Source of the DNA: Variovorax sp. IB41
GTDB lineage: Bacteria; Pseudomonadota; Gammaproteobacteria; Burkholderiales; Burkholderiaceae_C
Assembly (NCBI RefSeq): GCF_016405905.1
Contig: NZ_JAEFCB010000001.1
Coordinates: 806,001-870,000 of the forward strand
Length of the DNA: 64,000 nucleotides
Direction of reading: 5' to 3'
Within the stretch, counting starts at the first letter, position 1, and every line of letters begins with the position of its first letter. The notes below the pieces were generated by a model that was not told the origin of the DNA, searched no databases, and was given only the letters and a program-made list of their open reading frames with translations. A program made the position numbers and the translations under genes. Below, piece after piece: positions 1-9,557 of the stretch.

Positions 1-3000
1 GGTAGACGAGCGGCGCGTTGCTGAACACCGTCTCCTGGCCAAAGGTCACATTGGCTTGCCGCGTATCGCCGCCCAGCACCTCGTTGCGGATCGTCGTGGC
101 CGCAAGGCTCACGGTGCCCGGCGTGCTGATGGTGCTGTTGTTGACGATGGTCTTGGCGCTCAACGCGATGCCGGCGCCCGCGTCCATCGTGCCCAGGTAC
201 TGGGTCGCCGTGGCCGCGTTGGTGATGGTGCCCGCTGCGGCATAGCCGTAGAGCGTGCCGCCCGCGTACAGCGCGCCCCGGTTCAGCAGGTTGCCTTCAG
301 TGGCGTTGACGATCAGGTCACCCAGCGCCGCGACGCCGCCGGTGGCGGTGTTGGTGAGCGAGGTGCCGCGCAGGCTGAAATTGCTGGCCGAGAAGATCAG
401 CCCGATGTTGCTGAAGCCGCCCGGGCCGGTCACGGAGAGGCCGCTGTTGGTCACCGCCCCGGTGTCCAGGCTGCCCATCGAGGCCATGATGCGGCTCGTG
501 CTGTCGGCCTGCGTCAGTGTCTCGGTGCTGATGCCCATTGCGCCGCGGGTCTGCAGCACGGCGCCCTTGCCGAGCGTGAGGCTGTGCAGGCTGAAGTCCA
601 TCGCGTTGGCGGCCAGTTGCTCGCCATCGCCGAGCGCAAGGTTCGCGCCCACGAGCTTGAAGGTGCCCCCAGCGTAGAGCTTGCCTTCGGGCGTGAAGTC
701 GAAATAGTCGCCACCAACGCGGGTGATGATCGACAGGTCGCCCTCGCTCACGATGCTGCCATTGCCGTGCACGCCGGCGGCGCCGACACGCAGTCCCAGG
801 TCGCCTGCCGATTGCAGCGTGCCGCTGTTGTCGATGCGCGCGCCCGAAAGTTCCGTGTAGCCGGAAGACGTGGTGCCGAAAGTGATCGTGCCCGTGTTGG
901 TGACGTTCGAGGACGCGAACACGCTGCCCAGCGCGGAGCTGCCGTTCTGGATCGTTCCTTCGTTGACCAGCGTGCTGCGCGACTCGAGATCGAGCCGGTC
1001 GCCCAGCATGAGGCTGCCGGCGCCGCTGTTGCGCATGCCGGCAAGCGAATAGGCTTTCAGTGTGCCGCCAGCCTGCATCGTGCCGGCGTTGACGAAGCTG
1101 TCCGCCGCGCCGGTGTCGTCGTGGGCGCTGATGGTCAGATTGCCGCCCGCGACGATCGTGGCGTTGCCACCGGGGTCGCCCACGCGCTGTGCGTTGTCGA
1201 TCGTGCCTACTCCGAAGGCGGCATGGCCCACGGTCTGGATGTCGCGCGTGTTCGTGAGCGCGCCGGTGAGCGTGACGTAGGAGTACGAGCTCGCGTCCTT
1301 GGAGCCGAGCAGCCACACGCCATCGTTCTGCAGGCTCGTGCCAGTGATCGTCGTGCCTCTGGCCGACTCGATGCGTGCGCCGGCCGCGTTGCCCAGCGCC
1401 GTGCCCTGTAGCGTCATGGTGTTGTCGCTGTAGATGGCGCCGGCGTTGTTCAGCGATTCGCTGCCGCCGCCCGCGCGGTCGGCAATGTCGACCAGCTGCT
1501 TGCCGTAGATGGTGCCGCTGTTGGCGATCGTGCCGTTCACGCGCAGCGTGACGCCGCCGTCCCGTGCGTTGACGGTGCCCTGGTTGTCCAGGCCGTTGGG
1601 CTCGAAGGCCGTCCCGCTGGAGCTCAGTGCCACGCTGTTGCCGGCGAGCAAGGCGCCGGCGCCGTTCTTCAAGGTGGCGCTGCTTGCAAGGCTCAGTGCC
1701 TGGCCGGCCTGGATCGCGGCGCCGGCCTGGTTGTCGATCGCGCCCGCAGGCGCGTTGACGCTCAGGTTGCCGACGGCAGAGACCGTGCCGCTGTTCGTGA
1801 GGTTGCCGCTCATGCCGAGGCTGCGCCCGCTTTGCAGCGTGCCGCTGTTGTTTGTGTTCGCGCCGATGGCCAGTGCGTCGTCGCTCGTGCCTGCCTGCGT
1901 CGACAGCAGCCACGTGCCCGCGTTGTCCACGAAGTTGCCCGTCACCGTGCTGCCGTCGGTGGCCTGGATCCAGGCCTTGCTGGCGTTGGTCACGCTGTTG
2001 CTGGCGATCGTCATGCGGCCACCGGCCAGCAGGCTGCCGGCGCCGGTGTTGAGCAACTGGATCGCCGCGCCTGCGCCGGCCCCGGCACCATCCCCCGCGA
2101 TGACGAGGTCTTGCGCCGCGCTGACCGTGCCTTCGTTCTGCACGGTGTTCTGGCCGCGCAGCGTGACATTGCCCGTGTTGGCCGCGACGGTTCCGTTGTT
2201 GTAGAGCGTGTCTCGCGATGCGAGCGCTACGGCGCCCTGGTCGCTCACGATATTGCCCCGGTTGGTAAGGGCGCGCGCCCGCGCACCCAGGTCCTTCTGT
2301 GCCGCAAGGTCGCCGTTGTTGATGAGTTCGTCGCCCGCATCGAGCGATAGCTGACCCACGCGCGCCGCGATCACGCCGTCGTTGGCGAGCATGCCGGTGC
2401 TGCCCAGCGCCACGTTGCCGCCGGTGCTGACCAGGTTGCCGCTCGCCGTGTTGGCGATGCTGCCCGCCTGCGCGCCCAGATCCAGCGCGGCCGTGACGAA
2501 GTTGTTGTTGGTCAATGCGCCGGTCGCATCGAGGCGCACCGCTCCGTTGGTGGCAACGATCTCGCCGTCGTTGGTGAGCGCGCCAGTCGAGCCGAGGGTG
2601 ACGGCGCCGCTGTCGCTGAGCACGTAGCCGGTGGCGGCATTGGTCAGGCCGCCGGCCTGCACCGTCAGCGCCCCCTTCGCGGCGAGGTTGCCGCTGTTGG
2701 TCAAGAGCCCGCCGGCCGTGAGCGTGGCGCTGCCCGCCTCGGCCAGCACGGTGCCTGCGTTGTCGAGCGTACTGGCGGTGGTGAGGATCACCGCGCCATG
2801 GCCGCTGCCGATGTCGGCGCCCGCGCGGTTGGCAATGTTGTCGGCCTGGACACGTGTGGTCTGCGCGGCGCCCACATAGCCGCTGTTGTCGAGCGTGCCG
2901 GCCAGCGTCATGTCCAGCGACCCGGCCACGGCATAGATGGCGCCCGTGCCGCGGTTCGTCACGTCCGTCGCGGCGACGCTGTTGTCGCCCGCCGAAGCCT

Positions 3001-4822
3001 GCAGGTAGCCGCTGTTGTCGATGCTGCCTGCCTGGATGGCGAGGCCAGCGCCCCCGATGACCTTGGCGCTGTTGTCAAGGAGGCCGGCGACCGCCAGGGT
3101 CTGCGTGCCACCGGACTGCATCACGTTGCTGTTGGTGAGCGCCCGGGCTTGCACGTTCAGCGCCTGGACGGCGAGCATGAGGCCGGCGTTGTCGACGGTC
3201 TGGCTCGCGCCGCCCGCGGCGTCTGCGAGTGACAGGTTACGGCCGGCATTGAACGTGCCGGTGTTGTTGATGGCGATGCCGGCACGCACCGCAAGGCTGC
3301 CCGCGTCGGCCGTGACGATGCCCGCGTTGTCCAGGCCCAGGCCAGCGTTGATGGTGATGTCGCCACCGGTGCTTTGCACACCGCCATTGCTGCTGGCCGC
3401 GATCTGCGTGGCGCCGGCACTGTCGAGCCGGATGCCGTTGGCGGCCACGATGGCAGCCGTGCCCAGGCCCAGGTCGCCCGCCGTCGCGCGCGCGGTCAGC
3501 GTGTTGCCGGACTGCAGCACCACGCCATCGCCCAGCGCGACGGTGCCCGCGCCCGCATCGACATTGTTGCCTGCCTGGATGCTGCTTCGTGTGAGCAGCG
3601 CGTGGCCGGCTCCGCCGGAGACAGTCGCATCGCGCGTCGCGCTGAGACGGCTGTCAGTGAGGGAGAGCGCGAGGACGCTGGCGTCGGCCGCGGCGGTGGC
3701 AATGCGCAGGTCCTGGCCAGCGACGAGCTGGCTGCCGTCGATGGCAATGGCCCCTTGCCCGGCCGCGACCGCGATGTCGCGGCTGGCCGTGAGACTCGCG
3801 CCCGACAGCGCGATGGTCGATGCAGCCGGCCCGGCGGCGGCGATCGCGATGTCGCGCTGCGCCGAGATGCGATTCACCAGTTCGATGCGGCCCGCCGCTG
3901 TGAGCGTGAAGTCGTCGATCGTGGCTGCCGCTTCGCCCAGCATGCGCACGCCGACGCCGGCCTCGGTGGCACTGATGCGGATGCGGTTGGCGTACATGCC
4001 GCCGAGCGCGGTGCTGTCAATGGCATAGCTGCCGGCCACGCCGACCGCGCCCGCGTTGCCGGTGACGGTCCGGCTCGCGTAGTCCCAGTTGTTCGTGCCG
4101 GTCGTGATGCCCAGGTCGCCGGTGCGCACCGCGCCGTCGATGCGCACCGTGCGCGCCACCAGGTCAAGGATCTGCTGGGCCGTCGCGTTGAGCCCGCTGC
4201 CGTTCACCAGGATGTCGCCCTGCTGGACCGAGAACCCGCGCAGGCTGCCGTCCGCATTGAGCGTCGGCAGGCCTGTGGTGAGCGTGACGCGGTCGGTGTT
4301 CAGGAAGCCGCAGCCCGAGCAGGTGATGCCGTAGGGGTTGGCGAGCACCACGTCGGCCCGGCCGCCGAGCACCTCGGTGAAGCCAGCGAGCGTGCTGCGG
4401 TTGTTCGAGGTCACCTCGTTCAGGATGATGCGCGCCGCCGCGCCGAGGTTCGGGTTGGCCGCCACCTGTGCGTTGGCGAGCACCGAGGCCCAGGCGGCCT
4501 GCGCGGCGTTGCCATTGTTGAGCACCAGACCGGCGGCGTTGACGTTGAAGGACTGGTAGCGGTTGTGCGAAAGCCCGGCCGCATTGGCCGCGTTGATGTT
4601 GACCACGGTCGCACCGTTGGGCGCGAGGAAGGCGCGCAATGCGCCGCCCGCGGGCACCGCCGAAGGCTGCGCCTGTGCGTGGACGAGTGTCGGCAGTACA
4701 AGGGCGGCGGCGGCGCTCAGCATCGCGGCGCTCGCGCTCTTTCCCCTGCCGCGGGCGGTCTCGCACACGGCGGTCCAGAGGCCCAGACTGGCATTCCAGA
4801 CGACGCGATAGATGTGGTTCAT
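1..4822 (-). CDS. Filamentous-haemagglutinin-like adhesin/exoprotein (TpsA), 3' end outside window
   Basis: This is the secreted partner of a two-partner (type Vb) secretion system. The minus frame stays open from the ATG at 4822 to the window edge, giving 1607 residues, and no stop is seen. The N-terminus is an extended signal peptide region (residues 1-28, beginning MNHIYRVVWNASLG), followed by a Sec-type hydrophobic stretch with likely cleavage near residue 49. The TPS secretion domain carries both hallmark motifs, NPNL at 123-126 and NPYGI at 162-166, the latter followed by a CxxC. The rest is a long run of degenerate repeats of the type 'L.N.G.I.A', rich in Asn, Gly and Ala, as expected for a right-handed beta-helix. 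The ATG lies 9 bases after the tpsB stop, with GAGGTG as ribosome binding site. The product probably acts in adhesion, biofilm formation or contact-dependent competition. The C-terminal effector, if any, is not visible. Confidence 0.93.
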   Translation of the reverse strand, partial: MNHIYRVVWNASLGLWTAVCETARGRGKSASAAMLSAAAALVLPTLVHAQAQPSAVPAGGALRAFLAPNGATVVNINAANAAGLSHNRYQSFNVNAAGLVLNNGNAAQAAWASVLANAQVAANPNLGAAARIILNEVTSNNRSTLAGFTEVLGGRADVVLANPYGITCSGCGFLNTDRVTLTTGLPTLNADGSLRGFSVQQGDILVNGSGLNATAQQILDLVARTVRIDGAVRTGDLGITTGTNNWDYASRTVTGNAGAVGVAGSYAIDSTALGGMYANRIRISATEAGVGVRMLGEAAATIDDFTLTAAGRIELVNRISAQRDIAIAAAGPAASTIALSGASLTASRDIAVAAGQGAIAIDGSQLVAGQDLRIATAAADASVLALSLTDSRLSATRDATVSGGAGHALLTRSSIQAGNNVDAGAGTVALGDGVVLQSGNTLTARATAGDLGLGTAAIVAANGIRLDSAGATQIAASSNGGVQSTGGDITINAGLGLDNAGIVTADAGSLAVRAGIAINNTGTFNAGRNLSLADAAGGASQTVDNAGLMLAVQALNVQARALTNSNVMQSGGTQTLAVAGLLDNSAKVIGGAGLAIQAGSIDNSGYLQASAGDNSVAATDVTNRGTGAIYAVAGSLDMTLAGTLDNSGYVGAAQTTRVQADNIANRAGADIGSGHGAVILTTASTLDNAGTVLAEAGSATLTAGGLLTNSGNLAAKGALTVQAGGLTNAATGYVLSDSGAVTLGSTGALTNDGEIVATNGAVRLDATGALTNNNFVTAALDLGAQAGSIANTASGNLVSTGGNVALGSTGMLANDGVIAARVGQLSLDAGDELINNGDLAAQKDLGARARALTNRGNIVSDQGAVALASRDTLYNNGTVAANTGNVTLRGQNTVQNEGTVSAAQDLVIAGDGAGAGAGAAIQLLNTGAGSLLAGGRMTIASNSVTNASKAWIQATDGSTVTGNFVDNAGTWLLSTQAGTSDDALAIGANTNNSGTLQSGRSLGMSGNLTNSGTVSAVGNLSVNAPAGAIDNQAGAAIQAGQALSLASSATLKNGAGALLAGNSVALSSSGTAFEPNGLDNQGTVNARDGGVTLRVNGTIANSGTIYGKQLVDIADRAGGGSESLNNAGAIYSDNTMTLQGTALGNAAGARIESARGTTITGTSLQNDGVWLLGSKDASSYSYVTLTGALTNTRDIQTVGHAAFGVGTIDNAQRVGDPGGNATIVAGGNLTISAHDDTGAADSFVNAGTMQAGGTLKAYSLAGMRNSGAGSLMLGDRLDLESRSTLVNEGTIQNGSSALGSVFASSNVTNTGTITFGTTSSGYTELSGARIDNSGTLQSAGDLGLRVGAAGVHGNGSIVSEGDLSIITRVGGDYFDFTPEGKLYAGGTFKLVGANLALGDGEQLAANAMDFSLHSLTLGKGAVLQTRGAMGISTETLTQADSTSRIMASMGSLDTGAVTNSGLSVTGPGGFSNIGLIFSASNFSLRGTSLTNTATGGVAALGDLIVNATEGNLLNRGALYAGGTLYGYAAAGTITNAATATQYLGTMDAGAGIALSAKTIVNNSTISTPGTVSLAATTIRNEVLGGDTRQANVTFGQETVFSNAPLVY

Positions 4823-4831
4823 GGCAGCACC

Positions 4832-6574
4832 TCAGAGGGAATAGGAAAGACGCAGGCCGACCTGCGTGGACTCGCGGCGCATACCGGTGGGCAGGCGGAT
4901 CGCACGTGACACGAACAGGTCCACACTGGCGCCCGCGGCCTGCACCGACACGCCGACCGTTGCGCCGGACATCGAGCCCGAGGGCACGCCCGCCGCGCGA
5001 TTGCTCACGCGCCCGGCGTCCAGGCCGATGTAGCCGCGCCCAACCACCGGCACACCGCCGACCTGCTGCGAAAAGGGCAGCGCGAGTTCGTTGCGCCATA
5101 GCAAGCCGTTGTCGCCGCTGAGCGTGTTTACGAGCGAGCCGCGCACGCTGCCCGGGCCGCCGATGAGGAACTGCTGCGAGCCGTAGAGCGTGTCGAAGGC
5201 CTTCTGGGCGCTGAACTGGCTGGACCAGGCGAATGTCGTCTCGGCCAGCTTGAAGCGGCGGTCGAAACCCAGCTCGACATTGAGCTTGTCGAATTGCGCA
5301 TGCGGCTGGTCGCGCGCCAGGTCCGCCGGGTCGTGCAACGCGCCCAGCCCCTTGAGGCCATGCGCCCAGGCCAGTCGCCCGTTCAGCACGCCGCCGCCCA
5401 GCGCGACGAAGCCGCTCACGCTCACGTCCGAGATGGCGAGCTTGCGGCTGGCGACACCGAGCAACTCGCCGCCGACGTAGCTGGTCGTGTCCTGTGTGCC
5501 GATGCGCGCGCTCGCATTGAGGCGGCTGCCGGCATTGCGGAACAGCACCCGGTCAACGGTCAGGCCGATCGTGTCGGTTCGGCCCTCGGCGAGCAGGGTG
5601 TTGCCGCTGGCTTGCGTGATGCGGTTGCCGTAGCTGGTGCGACTCAGGTCAGCGCCGAAGTTCCAGTATCCCCATGGCACCGAAAACAACAGCGCCGTGG
5701 CCTTGGAGCGGTGGTCCGCGTCATGTGGCACCGAGTTACGCTGCGTGATCGCAATGAGTTCGTTCAGGCCGAGCAGGCTGCCCAGGCTCAACGTGCCGGT
5801 CAGGCTGTCGCGGCCCGTGGCGGGCGTGCCCAGGTTGTCAGCCGAAAGGAACAGGCGCGCCGGCGATCGCGAGGGGTTGCGCACGACGACGATGCTTTCG
5901 CCGGGCTGCTGGCCGGGACGGATGTCGAGCGTGGCGCTGTTCGATGCGAGGCGGTTGAGTTGATCGGTGCCCTGTTCGAGATCGCGAAGGTTCAGGAGGT
6001 CGCCAAGCGCCGCCGGAAAGGCGCCAGACAGCGAAACGCCGCCGGGACGCGTGGCGTCCAGTTCGTATTTCTCGATGCGGCCTTCCACCACTCGGATCGT
6101 CAGCGTCCCTGTGCGCAGGTCTTGCGCCGGCAGGTACGCACGGCTGGTGATGAGACCCTGGTCGATGTAGCTCTTGGTGATGAGGGCGAGGATGTTCTCC
6201 AGCTTCTTCGAGTCGAGACACTGTCCGGCGTAGTCGGTGTCGATCTGCTGGCGCAGAGTGGCGGGCAATTGCGTCGCACCGTCGATCGCAATGCGCTGGA
6301 TGTCGCGGCAGCCGCCGAGATCAGGCACGGTGATGCGCGGCGCTTCGACCTCCAACTCGGTGCCCGGACGTGCCGGCACGGCATTGCGGGCCCGATCCTG
6401 TTCTTCGCGCAGACGATCTTCGAGCTGGCGTTGCACAGTGTCGTTTTGCCGGAGCACTGCCGGTGGGACGATCTGTGCCAAAGCCGAGGGCCCGGCCAGC
6501 GTGCAGACCAGTGCCGCAAGGCCGATTGCAAATGCGCGGGAGAACCCCTTCGCCGATGGCTGCGGCTTCTTCAT
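4832..6574 (-). CDS. Two-partner secretion outer-membrane transporter (TpsB, ShlB/FhaC/HecB family)
   Basis: This outer-membrane protein should export the adjacent TpsA. From the ATG at 6574 it has 580 residues, the usual family size. An in-frame GTG at 6628 would add 18 residues, but the ATG start places a normal signal peptide at the N-terminus (MKKPQPSAKGF, ending ...SALA before QIVPP). A short charged helix is followed by two POTRA-like segments, the first around the 'ITVPDLGGCRDIQ' region and the second ending in 'LTIRVVEGRIEKYEL'. The remaining roughly 350 residues are a beta-barrel ending in the typical terminal strand LRLSYSL. The conserved loop-6 motif VRG[FY] reads VRGS here, which is unusual. 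tpsB and tpsA are separated by 9 bases and should be cotranscribed. Confidence 0.93.
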   Translation of the reverse strand: MKKPQPSAKGFSRAFAIGLAALVCTLAGPSALAQIVPPAVLRQNDTVQRQLEDRLREEQDRARNAVPARPGTELEVEAPRITVPDLGGCRDIQRIAIDGATQLPATLRQQIDTDYAGQCLDSKKLENILALITKSYIDQGLITSRAYLPAQDLRTGTLTIRVVEGRIEKYELDATRPGGVSLSGAFPAALGDLLNLRDLEQGTDQLNRLASNSATLDIRPGQQPGESIVVVRNPSRSPARLFLSADNLGTPATGRDSLTGTLSLGSLLGLNELIAITQRNSVPHDADHRSKATALLFSVPWGYWNFGADLSRTSYGNRITQASGNTLLAEGRTDTIGLTVDRVLFRNAGSRLNASARIGTQDTTSYVGGELLGVASRKLAISDVSVSGFVALGGGVLNGRLAWAHGLKGLGALHDPADLARDQPHAQFDKLNVELGFDRRFKLAETTFAWSSQFSAQKAFDTLYGSQQFLIGGPGSVRGSLVNTLSGDNGLLWRNELALPFSQQVGGVPVVGRGYIGLDAGRVSNRAAGVPSGSMSGATVGVSVQAAGASVDLFVSRAIRLPTGMRRESTQVGLRLSYSL

Positions 6575-6978
6575 GAGCGTCCACAGATGAATCGAGAGTC
6601 CACTTGCGAAGGCTGACAACCAACGCACTGGGCGTGCGGGGTCGGTGGACTACTTACCGATAAGTTCTAAATTGTGAGAATTTGTTGGCGACGTGTATGT
6701 CGCTATCCATAGCTACACCGAACGGCAAGCATTGGGTGCACCCACCCTCCGCAAGCTCTGGCAGCCGGAAGCGCCAGGCGCGATGTGGTCGTCAGTTCAT
6801 CCGTCGCTTTGGTGAATCTCGAGGCTACTCAGCTACCGACGCAGTCGATCACGAGATTGATGCCGCTGCTGCCTGAAGCGTCTCCGTGAACCGATTTGGC
6901 GATTCAGGATCCACCAGCAAGAATGGTTATCCTGACTGCGAGTTTTTTTCGCCTACCTTGTCAAAAGAGATCTACCTG
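6575..6978. other. Intergenic region upstream of tpsB and H-NS gene
   Basis: This stretch lies between the divergent tpsB and hns-like starts and must hold both promoters. An AT-rich patch at about 6650-6685 stands out from the GC-rich surroundings and is a plausible site for promoter elements or H-NS binding. The alternative GTG start of tpsB (6628) lies inside it. I see no convincing gene or hairpin. Confidence 0.4.
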
Positions 6979-7368
6979 ATGCCAGATGCAAGAAATATGA
7001 GTTACGCGGAAATCCAACAGCGCATCAAGGACATGGATGCCGAGCGCGTAGAACTCGAGACCGCGCTCCAAGCCAAGCGCGGTGAGGAAATCAAGGTTCT
7101 CGCTGACGCATATGCGAAGAAGCTCCAGGCCGGAGGATTCTCGATCTCCGAAGGTATCAAGGCATTGGCGCCCTACGACACGTCAACGGCCAAGCGTTCA
7201 GGCGCCGCACCGCGGCCGCCGCGCGAGGTCGAAACCGGCACAACATACAAGAATCCTGAGACCGGCGAGACATGGAAGGCCGGCGCGAAAGGTCGTGTAG
7301 TCGGATGGCTCCAGGCGCAGATCGACGCGGGCAAGCGCGCAGCATCCTTCGCAACGGAGCCAGGCTAG
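6979..7368 (+). CDS. H-NS family nucleoid-associated regulator
   Basis: This small DNA-binding protein (129 residues from the ATG at 6979) should silence AT-rich or horizontally acquired DNA. The N-terminal half is a charged coiled coil for oligomerisation (MSYAEIQQRIKDMDAERVEL onward). A flexible linker rich in Ala and Pro follows. The C-terminus carries the H-NS DNA-binding signature, TYKNPETGETWKAGAKG followed by VVGWL, close to the beta-proteobacterial form. The reading frame is open 31 codons further upstream, but family length and an AAGAGA sequence just before the ATG favour this start. It is divergent from the tps pair, whose AT-rich promoter region it may regulate; that link is inference. 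Confidence 0.88.
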   Translation: MPDARNMSYAEIQQRIKDMDAERVELETALQAKRGEEIKVLADAYAKKLQAGGFSISEGIKALAPYDTSTAKRSGAAPRPPREVETGTTYKNPETGETWKAGAKGRVVGWLQAQIDAGKRAASFATEPG

Positions 7369-7424
7369 CACTGTCGCTCCGAGCGACTTGATGTGACTGC
7401 GCTCGTCGAGCCCTGACTGCCATC

Positions 7425-7789
7425 GTGACGCTAAAAAAGATGGCAGCGCAAGGCGTGCCGAAGGTCGGTATCGCCAACCTCGTGCATCGCAACGACGACG
7501 CGCTCATCGACGATCTGGCGAGAGATGGAATTGCGTATGTTCCATTCTTCCCGCTCGGCGGATTCACTCCGCTTCAGTCCTACGCACTGTCCGACATCGC
7601 CCAGCGCCTTGGCGCTATTCCGATGCAGGTGGCGCTCGCCTGGCTCCTGCGCCGATCACCCACATCCTGCTCATCCCGGGGACTTCGGTGGTCGGGCATC
7701 TGCGTGAGAACCTGGCTGCCCAGAAGCTGGCGCTGCCGACGGATGCAATGGAGGCGCTCGACCGCGTGGCTGTGCCCCTGGTCGGATAG
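7425..7789 (+). pseudogene. Aldo/keto reductase remnant (5' truncated, frameshifted)
   Basis: Only the C-terminal third of an aldo/keto reductase survives. One frame encodes NLVHRNDDALIDDLARDGIA, FFPLGG and VALAWLLRRSP. Near 7660 the frame must shift by one base (an apparent single-base deletion) to continue with ILLIPGTS, HLRENLAAQKLALP and a stop at 7787-7789. The catalytic Asp/Tyr/Lys/His half, about 200 residues, is absent upstream. Nothing suggests that the fragment is functional. It lies between the H-NS gene and a convergent oxygenase gene and looks like decaying DNA. Confidence 0.8.
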
Positions 7790-7876
7790 CGGCGTTTGCT
7801 GCACGCACAAGAACCTGCTTACGCAGCCGATGCTCGCCGAGCCGGCTGCGGGAAGCGGCGCCGTTGCCTTCTTGGG

Positions 7877-8863
7877 TCAGTAGGAGCCGGGCGGCTCCGA
7901 CTTGCGAAAGAGCTTGTAGCGTGTAGCGCCGAGCACGTGCCCCAGCGGCGCCTTCAAACTGTCCCGCAAGACCGAGCTGCCGGGTTCGGCCGGCGAGAGC
8001 TTCAGTGTCCGGCGCAGGAACCTGTTGAGATGGTGAACTTGGGCATGGCGCCTGGTGACCGACGTGAAGAACGTCACCCCGAGAGAAACAGAGACGCCGT
8101 CATCGGACTTGACCCAGTCCGGGTCGGACCGCGTCATGTGCGGCGAAGTGCTCGGAAAATAGATGCCATCGCCCGGCGCCGTTTCGAAGTCGTGGCTGCG
8201 TTCGCGATGCTCGTCTTTAAGGCGCACCCCTTCGAGCGTCTGGCCGACGATGAAGTCTTCGATGGCCGAGGCGCCCACGACGGAACGATCGGTGCGATCC
8301 CACACGCTCATGGTTTTGCGGCCATGCAATTGCAGCCAGAAGTTGTTTTCGCGATCGATGTGAAATGGCGTGACCGAGGGCGGCGCCGACAAGAAGATGA
8401 AACCTGTGACCAGGAAGATGCCCGGCTGCTCGCGCTCGATGCTCGGCCGCACGGTGTTGATGATCTGTTCCAGCAAGGCAGCGTAGACCGGATGCGCTTC
8501 GATGTTATAGAGCGCCACCCACGACCTCGGCTCATGGATGCGTTGGAACACCTCGTAGATGCTCTTGCCTTGGGGATCCCTTGGGTCATGCTCGAAGCTC
8601 GACGCCTGCGTGATACCCGGCCGCACGAAGCGGCACTGGTTTCGGGGCGCGAGGTATTTGGCCAAGTCCGCCAGCGCCGACAACTGCAGCAGCGGATGCT
8701 CATGGAAGTCATGCTTCAGCTGGCCGATTCGATCGATGCTGAATTTGGCTGGGTCGGCAGGCCTGACGTGATAGTCGGTGCGCAGATCGCGTGGATGGGC
8801 TTGCCGTATCCGGCCAAGCTCAATGACCTGGGCAGAACGCGAGTCCAGTAGTTGGGAAACCAT
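7877..8863 (-). CDS. JmjC/cupin-like domain protein, probable Fe(II)/2-oxoglutarate oxygenase
   Basis: The protein has 328 residues and looks like a cupin_8/JmjC-type double-stranded beta-helix protein. The likely iron ligands are visible: HxD in TPFHIDRENNF and a distal His in PSTSPHMTRSD. Between them lies the typical stretch WLQLHGRKTMSVWD. Such proteins are usually 2-oxoglutarate-dependent hydroxylases of proteins or small molecules; the substrate here cannot be inferred. There is no signal peptide, so it should be cytoplasmic. The ATG at 8863 is preceded by a strong GGAGAGAGAAGA site. The gene stands alone, with an aldo/keto reductase fragment on one side and a regulator remnant on the other. 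Confidence 0.72.
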   Translation of the reverse strand: MVSQLLDSRSAQVIELGRIRQAHPRDLRTDYHVRPADPAKFSIDRIGQLKHDFHEHPLLQLSALADLAKYLAPRNQCRFVRPGITQASSFEHDPRDPQGKSIYEVFQRIHEPRSWVALYNIEAHPVYAALLEQIINTVRPSIEREQPGIFLVTGFIFLSAPPSVTPFHIDRENNFWLQLHGRKTMSVWDRTDRSVVGASAIEDFIVGQTLEGVRLKDEHRERSHDFETAPGDGIYFPSTSPHMTRSDPDWVKSDDGVSVSLGVTFFTSVTRRHAQVHHLNRFLRRTLKLSPAEPGSSVLRDSLKAPLGHVLGATRYKLFRKSEPPGSY

Positions 8864-9169
8864 TCTTCTCTCTCCATTTTTTTCTCTGACCGAGGAAGAA
8901 GATTAGGCGTAATACAAAAGTACGGCGATACCCTGCTGCCGCAGTTGCTTTGCAACAAATGCAACATACTGAAAGAAAGTCGATGTGAGTGTCGGCAGAG
9001 TCTTTCGGAGCGTCGAGGGCGGGGCCATGGAATCCACGACGTCGCCGCGTGCGGCCGGCGGCCCTTGTAGAAGTGGTGCAAGGCCGCGCGGTGCTATTTC
9101 GATCTGGCGCGCGGTGGGCCCATGGGAGATGAAACAACACGGCGTCCCTGCCCGGGAAGCGCCCCGAAC
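8864..9169. other. Intergenic region upstream of the oxygenase gene
   Basis: This should contain the promoter of the minus-strand oxygenase gene near 8864-8960, where the sequence is less GC-rich. I see no supported gene, hairpin or repeat in it. Confidence 0.35.
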
Positions 9170-9420
9170 TCAACCCCTGATCGTGACGTGCGTATGGAAG
9201 CGGTCCGACGGTCCGCGCAGGATCTGGAATTCGAAGGGCCTCCCCTTCTTGTCGTAACCAATGCGCATGACGTCGACCAGCGCAGAGCCGATGGCCACGT
9301 CGAGCAGCTTCGCGAGCGAGACGTCGGCCAGCGTGGCGCGGGTGACCATCTCGATGCGGTCGTCAAGACCATGATGGTTTGCTGCTCGCGCGCTTGCAGT
9401 TCGACGCTGGTGCTGGATCT
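9170..9420 (-). pseudogene. GntR-family regulator remnant (end of UTRA ligand-binding domain)
   Basis: A minus-strand frame ending at the stop 9170-9172 reads like the last 60-80 residues of a UTRA domain, with LADVSLAKLLDVAIGSALVD, RIGYDKKGRPFEFQ and FHTHVTIRG. No winged-helix DNA-binding domain or start is found upstream; the frame continues into unrecognisable sequence. It sits immediately downstream of the Bug-type binding-protein gene, so it may be the relic of a former local regulator. The family call rests on resemblance of the C-terminal pattern only. Confidence 0.5.
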
Positions 9421-9557
9421 CTAGAGCACCTTGCGACCAGCACTGCCGCAGGGCCTTCCCGCTCCCGATTTCGCCTGACGACGCCGTCCGTCCAACCGGA
9501 TACGGGGCTTCTCAGAGACTACGGCGCGGCCTACACACCGCTGCGTAGACGCCAGAC

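Noticed and set aside
56..5100. Many long, Arg-rich open frames on both strands across the first 5 kb
   Set aside because: They are out-of-frame readings of the GC-rich repetitive TpsA gene. The true frame shows an ESPR, a TPS domain and regular repeats and is open across the whole stretch.
5294..6616. 440-codon plus-strand frame opposite tpsB
   Set aside because: It lies entirely antisense to a clearly recognisable TpsB gene and has no family resemblance.
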